NCBI GenBank assembly: GCA_017311185.1
Contig: JAESUZ010005469.1
Coordinates: 1,056,001 to 1,120,000, forward strand
Direction: 5' to 3'
Length of the DNA stretch: 64,000 bases
Source: Proteles cristata cristata
Lineage: Eukaryota; Chordata; Mammalia; Carnivora; Hyaenidae
In this document: piece after piece, positions 55,351 to 64,000 of the stretch
Position numbering within the stretch: position 1 is the stretch's first letter
How the letters are laid out: each line of letters opens with the position of its first letter
Translations under genes and position numbers: made by a program
Notes under the pieces: model-generated
Seen by the model: only the letters and a program-made list of their open reading frames with translations
Told to the model about the DNA's origin: nothing
Database searches by the model: none

Positions 55351-55734
55351 TGAGGTTCACGTGCAAATGGGCTTGATCAATACGCAGCGGAATCTCACAC
55401 GTGGATTCACATCAGTCCTTCTCCCCCAGCACCCAGCTCCCCCACTGGCAGGGCCAAGGAGGCCCTCTCCCTGCCTTGTTTCCAGCCCGCCAATCACCTG
55501 CTTTACTGGTATGTCTTTGATTCGCTTCCTTGATGGATATGTTGGGAACGCATACGTTGGGAATGTTCTTCCCATTTGGTTGAGAAGAACAACCAAAGCC
55601 AAATTCTGCCAATGGATATACAATCTGGGCTCTTAACGAGCGACTCCTCGTACAGTTGCGAGGTCTTACATTCAGAGGGACAATCAAACGTAGCTGGTGG
55701 TGTCGCTGAGAAGGGGGCCTGCTAGGACCCCTCA

Positions 55735-56060
55735 TTTAAGCCTTAATCCTCTCTCACCTAGATGACTGCAGTTCTTTTGTAACTGGTCTCTGAGGCCCTC
55801 ATGTATACTTGTCATGTATATGCCATCGCCACAGGAGTCCTCAAAAACCTTCAGGATCTGCCTGGGTAATAAAACTCCAATGCCACTGAGTGTGCGCAAG
55901 CTCCCCCTGGCGTGAGTCCTTATTCTTGAGTCACGTGCTATTACTCCTTAAACACTAACATGCTCTTTTATACCTTCATGCATGGCCTTACCCTTTTCTA
56001 CCTACTTTATCTCTTAAAAGTGTTGATACCTTGTCTGATTTCCCTGGTTGGAAGTTAATA
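55735..56060 (-). repeat. Ancient interspersed repeat, antisense
   Basis: 'cctctctcacctagatgactgcagttcttttgtaactggtctctgaggcc...ccttcatgcatggccttacc' is like the complement of the old G/A-rich repeat ('...ctggatgactgcaatagcctcctaactggtctccctgc...'). Confidence 0.45.
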
Positions 56061-56064
56061 ACTG

Positions 56065-57115
56065 GCTTGAGGTCATTGTGTTTGGATTCCAGTTGATGTT
56101 TGCATATTTGTTTTTTCCATTAGATCACCTGTTCCACGAGAACAGGCACCATGAAGTTGTGCATGACAGCCGGGTAGAGACGGTCCCTTTGTCCTATAGC
56201 TCCTCCTTCTTCTCAAGCACTCCTTACCCTTGTCCCACACCAACCTGGTGACAGAACCCAGCGCCTATGGGAGTTCCCAAAAAAGAATCCATTCGCATAC
56301 GTACTTTGGTGAGCAGCGTCGATTTTACTGGCAGGAGTCTACATGGACTCTATAGCAGCCAACTTAAACCCCCGTGGATATTTCTGGTCTCTGTTGTCCC
56401 TCTTCAGCGGCCACCGGTTTTCCTCTCATCCCTCCCCCAGGCAGCACCCCATTCCCCCAACTGGAGCACATTCTTCAGCTTCTAGCTCTTGTCTTCACCA
56501 TACTTCTCACACAAAATCCCTCTGTCTTCAAGAGCCATTGTTATGCAAATGTCTAAGGGAATCAAATGTTCTTATATTACAATTAGTTATCTGTATCTTC
56601 TTCCATCTCTTCCCAACTGTTTCTTCAGGACCCTGAGGGTCTCAAGGACGTATGGTACAAAACGCTGACGAGCCACTACAGACCAGAAAGAAAAAGCCTG
56701 GGAGAAAGAAGACAACAGTTCTAACCTCTCCGTTCTCTGCAGGTGAGAACTGCAAGTGGGCTGGATGGGGCGGGCGGAAGCAGAGAAATTAGATTCTAGG
56801 TTCAGAAGGCCTGCAAAGGGGGCACCAATGGGGGTGTTTCCATTTGGGTGGAGACTTTCTGGATCTTTGGGGAGAGGTGCTGTTGGCTCTGAGAGCCAGA
56901 AAGAAGTCTAGTGGGGTGCAGAGAGAACAGGCTATGCCATTTTCTTCAGATTATAGGCTTAACAGGGGAAGAAAGGAAGTCGGGACAAAGGCAAGAAGGA
57001 GGTCTGCATCTGGTCCCTCTGCTGATGGTCTAGAAAGCTGAGAGAATTCTCCCAAGCAGACCCCTTGTATCTCTTTTAGAATCCAGAAATTCATAAGGAC
57101 ATTTGGACACTGCAT
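56065..57115. other. No recognisable gene
   Basis: Frames at 56048-57041 have no family features. An L2-like start ('ccattagatcacctgttccacgagaacaggcaccatg') is visible at about 56118-56160. The rest is unclassified. Confidence 0.4.
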
Positions 57116-57118
57116 CCT

Positions 57119-57232
57119 CCCTTTTTTTTTTTTAAATTTAATTAAGTAAGCTCTGTGTCCGATGTGGGGCTTGAACTCAGGACCCCAAGATCAAGAGTTG
57201 CATGCTCTGCCACTGACCCAGCCAGGTGCTCC
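57119..57232 (-). repeat. Short older CAN SINE fragment
   Basis: Poly-T, then 'ttaattaagtaagctctgtgtccgatgtggggcttgaactcaggaccccaagatcaagagttgcatgctctgccactgacccagccaggtgctccc'. This is the complement of the early, short form of the CAN SINE (tRNA head plus short tail, no long CT-rich body). Confidence 0.85.
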
Positions 57233-57399
57233 CATGAGACCTTCTTCTACAGGGTCAAGAGTGAAATCCTGGCCCCAGGAGGGCAGCACCTCTCTTCTTG
57301 AGGACTGCTTCTTGCACATCAGGGAAGCATGTGGGGAGGTCACGCAGGGCAGGTATGTGTGGGGGGAACATGGGTTAATAACTGGAGGCCACCAACTGC

Positions 57400-57600
57400 T
57401 ACTATACACCTACACTACAAAAGGCCTTTTCACAAATGCTATCTTATTTAATTTAATCTTCGCTGCAGCCTAATGAGGTATGCATCACCATTTCATAAGC
57501 ATGAAAACAGAAACCAAAAAGGAAGCTAGGTAAGGTAGCTTGACTAGATCACATAGCTTGCCAGTTGGGAGTTAGAATTCCAACTGGGGTCTAAAAAGTA
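57400..57600 (-). repeat. MIR
   Basis: 'tttcacaaatgctatcttatttaatttaatcttcgctgcagcctaatgaggtatg...gcttgccagttgggagttagaattccaactggggtc' follows the MIR complement. Confidence 0.8.
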
Positions 57601-57829
57601 CATGCCAAATGGATTAAGCTCAGTTCCTTTTCTGTGATGCACACTGAACATGACCCTAGAAGGGTCTAAAGTTCAGGTTGCAGGGCTGATTACACTTGAG
57701 CCTAAGGTAGATGTGAGCCCATCTGATGACTAGAGTGCTAAGGCACTAGACTCCTAGTGTCTTAGACTAAACTGCAAGCTTGTTGAGGTTGGAAACACGT
57801 CAGTCAACAACTACAATAACAACACTAAC

Positions 57830-58060
57830 ATATGGTGAATGACTATATGCCAGAGTCTGTGCCAAAGATTTCACATGCATTATTATTTTCTCTGCCCAGT
57901 CACCCTGAAAGGTTAGGATTATAATTCCCATTTTGTAGAGGAGGAAACTGGCACAGAGAGGTTAAATGACTTTCCTGAGCTCACACAGCTTAAAGTGGAA
58001 AAGATCCAAATCTAGGTCTACCCGATTTTAGTTCCTGATCCCTTTAAACTCTTGCCTAGC
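57830..58060 (-). repeat. MIR, nearly full length
   Basis: 'gaatgactatatgccagagtctgtgccaaagatttcacatgcattattattttc', 'attcccattttgtagaggaggaaactggcacagagaggttaaatgactttcc', 'cctgatccctttaaactcttgcc' follows the MIR complement in order. Confidence 0.9.
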
Positions 58061-58139
58061 GTAAAAGTCTGAGGACTAAAAGAATTTAGGTCTTAATGGA
58101 GTTTACTTTTCAAGAGATTCAAAAGTGTAGGCATAGTGA

Positions 58140-58200
58140 CTACTATATTAAATAAATATTATATATTTACTTATTAAATATTAATTAAATAAATATTATA
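58140..58200. repeat. AT-rich (AAATATT)n-like tract
   Basis: Repeating attaaataaatatta-type text just before the SINE. It may be tail material from an older SINE or a local low-complexity expansion. Confidence 0.7.
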
Positions 58201-58344
58201 GGGGTGCCTGGGTGACTCAGTCTGTTAAGTGTCTGACTCTTGATCTCAGCTCAGGTCTTGATCCAGGGTCATGAATTTGAGCTGTGTGTTGGGCTCCATG
58301 CTGGGTGTGGAGCCTACTTAAAAAATAAATAAGTAAATAAATAT
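58201..58344 (+). repeat. Short older CAN SINE
   Basis: Head ggggtgcctgggtgactcag, then 'catgaatttgagctgtgtgttgggctccatgctgggtgtggagcctacttaaaaaataaataag'. The early short form lacks the long CT-rich body. Confidence 0.92.
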
Positions 58345-58560
58345 GGGGTGCCTGGATGGCTCAGTCAGTTAAGCATCTGACTTCAGCTCAAATCATGATC
58401 TCACGGTTTGTGAGTTTGAGCCCCGCCTCAGGCTCTGTGCTGACAGCTCAGAGCCTGGAACTTGCTCCGGATTTCTGCCCCCCGCTCTCTCTGCCACTCC
58501 CCTGCTCTTGCTCTGTCTCCATCAAAAATAAAATAAATTCTTTTTTGAATTTTGAAAAAA
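58345..58560 (+). repeat. CAN SINE, long form, directly after an older copy
   Basis: Head ggggtgcctggatggctcag, B box ggtttgtgagtttgagcccc, full body and tail. The ten-base word aaataaatat (58335-58344 and 58561-58570) flanks it, so it inserted in the A-rich tail of the previous SINE. Confidence 0.93.
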
Positions 58561-58614
58561 AAATAAATATCATAAGTGGACTATTTCTACATTCATTTCA
58601 TCCAAGATCATTGC

Positions 58615-58880
58615 ATTGTGCATCCAATTGCTCTCTGAACAAACACTTACTGATGGTCCACTCTGTGCCAGGTATTGTGTCCAGGCATCAGGACACAGGT
58701 GGACAAAGCAGGCTTGGTTGTCTTAAAGCTGACCACCAGCTGGGCAGACAATCTCTGAACCTTCACAGGTGGTAGCCAGAAGCACCCCAAAGGAAAAGAT
58801 GAAGACTGGGGCACTTAATCAAGTTTGGAGTGGAGGCAGAGAAGGCTCTCTGAGGAAGGCATGTAGCATGGCTGTTCTCC
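58615..58880 (+). repeat. Ancient interspersed repeat, start of G/A-rich module
   Basis: 'ctctctgaacaaacacttactgatggtccactctgtgccaggtattgtgtccaggcatcagg', later 'gtttggagtggaggcagagaaggctctctgaggaaggc' follows the module start. Confidence 0.5.
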
Positions 58881-58884
58881 ATGC

Positions 58885-59425
58885 CCTCGTTCTCCTGCAC
58901 TGCCACTTTGATCAGATGTGTGTATGGAGCCCCTTCTTTGTACAAACCACAGACAGACAGAGGTAGAGATTCCATTCTCATTTGAGATAACCAAGGACAC
59001 AGGATGGAATAGAACAAAGACAATGATGACATCTCAATTGAACTTCCAAGGCTTCATCTTGCCAGTCTTCTGTCCTAGGAGGTAAGCTCTGCCACCTTCC
59101 CCCAGGGCCGTTGAGGTGAGAAGGTGATCAAGGAGTCCAGTCAAAACCTGGAGCTGTGCGGGCTGTAGTCAGGCTGAGTGAGATGGTGGGCGGAGACGGG
59201 GGGAGAGGAGGAGAGGGTGGTAAACATAAGCCCCAGATATAATGATAGTATAGGGTCAAGGAACAGTGGCTTCTGACTGATGCTGTGGACAGTTTGAGAA
59301 AGAGCTCTAGTGAGATCCCTCGAAGACCAAGACAGAGCGTTTCTGCGAAGACAACTTCTCTCTACAATATGCTCCTTTTCACCGCTTCCTAACAGAAAAA
59401 TAGATACATCTTTTGAGGGAACAAG
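58885..59425. other. No recognisable gene
   Basis: Unclassified, partly purine-rich DNA that may be a further decayed part of the preceding old repeat. Confidence 0.4.
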
Positions 59426-59429
59426 ATTT

Positions 59430-59545
59430 CTTTTTCACAGATGAGAAAGCTGACACTTAGCAAAGCCAGGTGCCCAGGGTCATGCAGACAGTTGACTCAA
59501 AGCTGGGGTTTGAACCAAGGTCTTTAGATTTCCATATCTACTCCA
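59430..59545 (-). repeat. MIR fragment
   Basis: 'tttttcacagatgagaaagctgacacttagcaaagccaggtgcccagggtcatgcagac...tgaaccaaggtctttagatttcc' follows the MIR complement. Confidence 0.7.
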
Positions 59546-59549
59546 TGTA

Positions 59550-60095
59550 ATGGAGTAGGATAGTTAAGGGCTGGGTGAGGTGGGGGGCAGGGAACTGTAA
59601 AATGAGAGAGCCTCAATTGAAAAAGTGAAAAAAAAAAAAAAGAAGAAGAAAAGTTTTCTTGGTTGCAAAAGGAATTTCAAGTTGGACCAGAGAGTGGGGT
59701 ATGATTTGGTGAGTGTGAGCTGGAGAAGGCAGCATCCTGTGAGGGAAGGGGGCCTGCACAAGTCATGAGCTGAGTGCAACCGTGTTAACAGCAAGTGGCA
59801 ATATTAATGGTGGGTGATGTGGAGAAAGGTAGGATGAGGCAACGCTTTTTGAGGTGTAGTGAGTAATTGTGTTTGGACCACCAAGGCCAGGATGAGGAAT
59901 TACAACTTGATTCTCTATAGCAGCCTTTTCTACATTAGCCTGCTGTGGAGTTCTTACCATATAAGGTGCTTTATAAAACAGAGGGCACTGTGACCAAGAG
60001 AATCTGGGAGATGCTGCATACCACCAAGCCACCTCCTTGGAAAGTCATGCTGCACTTTAGCACATTGTGAGGCTTTGAGAAGACCTGGAAGAAAG
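59550..60095. other. No recognisable gene
   Basis: Includes an A-run at about 59628-59640. Frames on the minus strand (59564-60032) have no family features. Confidence 0.45.
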
Positions 60096-60099
60096 AAAC

Positions 60100-60310
60100 A
60101 TGGTTCGTTTCCTTCCACCCAATGTATACCCTATGGACCTTCCTAGAAGAAACTTCCCTGACCAGCTGGCTGGATAAGATTAGATCAGGGGCCCCCATAA
60201 CCATTCTGTACTTTTTCCTCAAACAATTCATCACCTCTGTAGCTTTTATTCAATGCTTACTTTTTCATTAGATTGAAAGCTCCATTAGTCTGGCTTGTCT
60301 CCTTCTTGGC
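60100..60310 (+). repeat. L2 LINE 3' end
   Basis: 'ccttcctagaagaaacttccctgaccagctggctgg', 'cattctgtactttttcctcaaacaattcatcacctctg', 'ttttcattagattgaaagctccattag' follows L2. Confidence 0.75.
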
Positions 60311-60639
60311 ACAGAGAAAACTCTTGCCCTTCCAATGAGGAGGATGCATGAGGAATATTCCAGAACACACTTTGGGTAAGGTTGCCCTCATGGATAACCA
60401 CTGGAGGTTGGTTCTGGTTCAGTTTAGTCAAGATTACATCTTAAAAGATAATGTTTCTGATGAAAAGTGTCTGAATCCAGGGAAATCACAGTGTCAGCGA
60501 TATCGGTTCAGGAGAAAGATGGCGACGGGCTGGGTGGCCTGGGAGCACACCAGGATTGATGACTTTAAGGGACACTTATTAGGGAGAATTGGTCAGATGC
60601 TACCTGATTGCCGTATAGTGTAGAGGTGGGAAGTAAAGG

Positions 60640-60892
60640 CTCTAGAGAAGGACAGACCAAGGTCTGAGCTGAACCTGCTAGTTGGTGTTCCACACTCAGC
60701 AATGTGACCGTGGGCCAACCACTTCCCAACTCTGAGTTTGTTCCTGATATACAAAACTGGAATAATAATAATAATAATAATATAATAACAACACCACCTA
60801 ATTCATAGAATTGTGATGAAGTCCCAATGAGCCAAACAAGGCAAAGCACGTGGCACATAGTAAGAATCCAGTTAAAGTTAGCTGTTATCATT
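60640..60892 (+). repeat. MIR with embedded (AAT)n
   Basis: 'ggtctgagctgaacctgctagttgg', 'gcaatgtgaccgtgggccaaccacttccc', 'gtttgttcctgatatacaaaactggaataataataat', 'tcatagaattgtgatgaagtcc', 'gcacgtggcacatagtaagaatcc' follows MIR in full. The usual ataata text has expanded to about nine AAT units (60760-60788). Confidence 0.9.
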
Positions 60893-60894
60893 AG

Positions 60895-61735
60895 TAAATG
60901 GCAACTAGTGTTAACATTAAGATGTGAGAATCAGAAAGGCGCTAGTATCTCAGATGTGACTTAATTGGGAAAGGGAGGACGCTGACCCAAACAGGGTGCT
61001 CCGGGAGAGAAAGGTTTGTTTGTGGGCATGCTGAGTTTGAAGTGAGGCCACCATGTTCAAATGTCCCATAGGCATCTGGGCACACAGTACCAAAGCTCTG
61101 AGCAGAGGCCAGCATGAGGCATAGAGATTAGCATGGCAATCATGACCCAAAGTGAGAGAACAGATGAGTAATTCTTAGGAGAATAGAAAGGAAGGATACA
61201 GAGCAGGGGCTGCCTGGGACAGTTGCCTTATTTTGGGAACAGGAGAACAAAAAGAAAAAGTCGACCTCGTTGCCATTATGACTTGGTGCTGTAGTTCTCA
61301 GTTGCTTTGGTGGGCTGAGTAGTGTCTCCCCAGCCTGGGCCAAGGGAAGGCTGCCATGTGGCCTGAAGCTTAAGTGGCACTCAGGAGCTGTGGAAAGTTC
61401 CCGTGGCAACTTCTTGTTGAAAATCCTCACCCTGGTTATTTTCCATTCCTATCAAGACATCCCTGTGTCCCTCAGGTTATGATATAAATATTTTATGAAG
61501 TACAGAGGGTTGAGATATCGTAACACTTTGACTGAAAACTCATTTTTCTGAATGTTAAAGGCTGTATTTTCTACTTAACAAAAATATGAAGCTCTAGATT
61601 GGACAAAGGGATGGAAGTGGCATTATGCAATATTTTATGCAGTGCTTCTCAAGGTTTCGAAGTACTTAAAATATTAATACCTTCCTTTCTTCATGAGGTT
61701 TAGAAGACTTCTCATCCAACTTTAAAATTGGGCAA
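60895..61735. other. No recognisable gene
   Basis: No repeat recognised; frames are short and overlapping. Confidence 0.45.
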
Positions 61736-61737
61736 GG

Positions 61738-61790
61738 ACTAAGCAAGTGTCCAAAGTATAGTAGATGTTCAATAAATGTGTGTTCCTTCC
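61738..61790 (+). repeat. L2/MIR-type 3' tail
   Basis: 'agtgtccaaagtatagtagatgttcaataaatgtgtg' matches the common terminal text. Confidence 0.55.
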
Positions 61791-61799
61791 GCTTCTTCT

Positions 61800-63185
61800 A
61801 CAAAGGTTGAAATATGATCTGTAGACTCAAGGAAGGCAAATTGTTAGAGATATTTCCAGATATTTCTAGATTAAACTTCCATTAGCAGAAGTTAGAAGAG
61901 AAGAGAGAGGACAAACTCAATTAGACGCAGCGGAATAGAAAAATATTCTGGAAAGTAACTAGAGGATTCTGCAATGGGTAAAATTGTGGGAGCCCAGGTT
62001 AGAAAAGATGACCCAAACTTCATCAATGAAGTGTTGGTGTTGATATTACAAAGGAACTCTTTTGCCAATGGTGCAAAAAGAGTCAAACATCCTTTGCCAA
62101 GCCAAGGTCCTGGCAAAAACATCTGAGGGACCACAGAGTTCCAATACTTCCAGTGTATCACAGTCACGCTAGAATAAGAACAAGGAACTGTGAAGTGATC
62201 AACTAGTGACTGTCACTAGGTGATGTCCATCTTGCTTCCACTCGCCGTCTGCACAGGGGGCTGTGGTGAAGCATCCTGTCCCCACTTCTTCTTCTTCACT
62301 ATACCGTGACTTAGGAAATGAGGCACCTTTGGGGAAGCAAGGTTTCTGACACCAAAAAAGCACGGATCGCACCAAGTCAAGGTATGTGTCCTGGCCTTGA
62401 TCGCCTTCATTTTTATCAGAAAAGGGTGGGTAACATGTGAAGAAAAAAGAAATTGGCCCTGTAAAGGGATCCCAAAAGAATGACATATTTGTCTGTTAAG
62501 TATAAATACGAACAGCTATGGAGATATGGTCCTGTGGTGCTAGGTTTTCACTCAAGCAACATTCATCTATTGCCAGGAAACACTAGATTTAGTACCTGAG
62601 GGACTGGAGTTTCAAATACCTTTTACTTTTTTTTTTAATACTCTGCCAAGAATTTAAATTGGTAAAAGCTGGGGACTGACAAAACTTGATCCCCAAGAGC
62701 TTTTCTGGCACTGGTTTATCAGAGAATACGGTGCCATTATTTTTATTATAATTATTATTTTTTTCTTTGGTGGGGTGAGAGCTCATTTATAACCCAGTGA
62801 CTTCTCCTCCCAGATGTATTTTTCTTCAAAAAAAAAAAAAAATCCCAACGCTTAAATAAACAGAGGGTTCGCCTTTTGTGGTGGTGTTAGAAGCCGTCAG
62901 TGGACTTACATGCAAGGGAGTCGCAAGCCTTTTCATGTTTTTAAGTCGGATCAGAAAGAGTTGAAAAGAGAAAAGCTAATTTTAGGATCCGCATCACCAC
63001 TAGCTTCTCAGGGCACGCACCCAACTCCCCAGCCTCAGCTCCCCACCTCACCTTGCACCCCCAACACTGGGCGGGCTGTGGTGAAGAGGGTGTGATACCC
63101 TCCAGCAGGGACATCCCAGGGAAGAGCAGCAAAGGACAGAAGCCAGTTAGAGAGCCCAGGTCGGAGGCCTGGCGCCATCATTTCT
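61800..63185. other. Repeat-poor stretch, no recognisable gene
   Basis: Contains a T-run (about 62628-62637), an AT-rich tract (62735-62765) and an A-run (62829-62843). The part 62850-63000 ('cgcttaaataaacagagggttcgcc', 'agtggacttacatgcaagggag') has a conserved-element look by composition only. Frames on both strands lack family features. Confidence 0.35.
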
Positions 63186-63189
63186 CAGC

Positions 63190-63322
63190 AATGAAACTTC
63201 GGACCACTTTGCCTTTCTTCGACTCTTCATCTGTAAAATGATAATTGGATTTTCACGGAGGGTTGTCGGGAGGATTAAATTAAACAAGATAAATTACATG
63301 AGAAGGCTTGGCACCGTGGATT
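63190..63322 (+). repeat. MIR fragment
   Basis: 'ccactttgcctttcttcgactcttcatctgtaaaatgataattgg...gggttgtcgggaggattaaattaaacaagataaattacatgagaaggcttggcacc' follows the MIR core and 3' part. Confidence 0.75.
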
Positions 63323-63324
63323 TT

Positions 63325-64000
63325 TTAAACAACAACCTACAGAAGATGAGGGCCGGGCCGGGGGGGTGGGGGAGGGAAGAAGGGAGAGAACATCATGGAA
63401 CAGCATTGTGAATTTCTTTCCAAGGTGAGGCTCTTGACATAGACATTCGGGCTGAAAGAACAACTGTCACCACGGAGACACATAAAACAAGAAGATACTG
63501 TTTATGGCCCAACATCTTTATGGCCCCTCTCTGCTCCCTGCAGCCATCTTCCCCGCCCCCTTCAGTCCCCCTTCTGATTTTCCCCACAAGCAATTTCCAG
63601 GGTCAGCTCACCGCTCGCCCGCCCGGGGCAGCACGAGTTTCTCCAACAGACCCGGCAGGCCGATCCTGCTTGGAATGATTCGAGTTTTATTATACAATTA
63701 GATCAAGTCTCTTAGGTGTAGTAGCCCTCCTCATACTTAGAAGAATAGATTAGCCATTAGGACTTTGTATATTTTTCCCAGTAATTGACACCACATCCCA
63801 TTTTCCTCACCGAAGGGAGAAGGAACCGCATAAAACAATCATGATTTGGGGGGGCAGGAGGCGGGGGCTGGGGGCACTTCGTAATCCAACAGTGTCTGGG
63901 TCTCCGCCTCTATCCACTTTCCTCCCCCAGCTTCGAAGAGCTCCAGAATACGGGCAGAGCCAGCCTTGTTCTCTTCTCTTTGGTGGTTGTTCTTCCTTTC
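63325..64000. other. No recognisable gene; repeat-poor end of window
   Basis: Holds G-rich tracts (about 63345-63378 and 63848-63876) and AT-rich text ('gagttttattatacaattagatcaag', 'ccagtaattgacacc') that could be a conserved non-coding element. Nothing is supportable as a gene. Confidence 0.4.

Overview
This is nuclear DNA from a carnivoran mammal. The main evidence is about 22 copies of the tRNA-Lys-derived CAN SINE, whose head begins GGGGCGCCTGGGTGGCTCAG and carries a recognisable Pol III A box and B box. The form of this head suggests a feliform (cat, hyena, mongoose or civet lineage) rather than a canid. The species cannot be fixed from the sequence alone. Older mammalian repeats (MIR, L2, L3/CR1, L1M, an MLT1/MaLR-like LTR) make up most of the rest.

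I see no confident protein-coding gene, no rRNA or functional tRNA gene, no CRISPR array and nothing bacterial. Every long reading frame I examined is a chance frame, runs through a repeat, or is the antisense shadow of one. The best coding candidate is a 56-codon minus-strand segment at 18229-18399. It has a 3' splice-site-like start, a hydrophobic helix, a basic tail and a stop codon, so it looks like the last exon of a membrane protein, but I could not name the protein. A weaker candidate is an exon-like segment with a polyadenylation signal at 54293-54387 on the plus strand. The window is probably intergenic or intronic.

Layout. From 1 to 12 kb there are ancient repeats and scattered SINEs, with an L3/CR1 remnant at 6.75-7.16 kb. 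From 12.0 to 12.5 kb lies a GC- and CpG-rich block that could be a weak promoter or enhancer. From 13.8 to 14.7 kb is the 3' end of an antisense L1. From 17 to 24 kb are the exon candidate, SINEs, and mostly single-copy DNA. From 25 to 36 kb are MIR, L2 and L1 fragments, (CA)n and (GT)n microsatellites, and long single-copy stretches. An LTR at 36.7-37.4 kb was interrupted by a SINE and contains a 29-bp sequence repeated three times. From 45.4 to 50.8 kb is a SINE-dense region built on one old L1 that was hit by five CAN SINEs. From 52.4 to 55.4 kb is mostly single-copy DNA whose look (homeodomain-like and TCF-like words, low repeat content) suggests conserved non-coding elements. The remainder to 64 kb is MIR, L2 and older repeat fragments with single-copy DNA between them.

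Family names for the oldest repeats come from recognising consensus words by eye. Their ends are approximate and the subfamily was usually not determined. No alignment, conservation score or database search was possible, so statements about conservation are inference.
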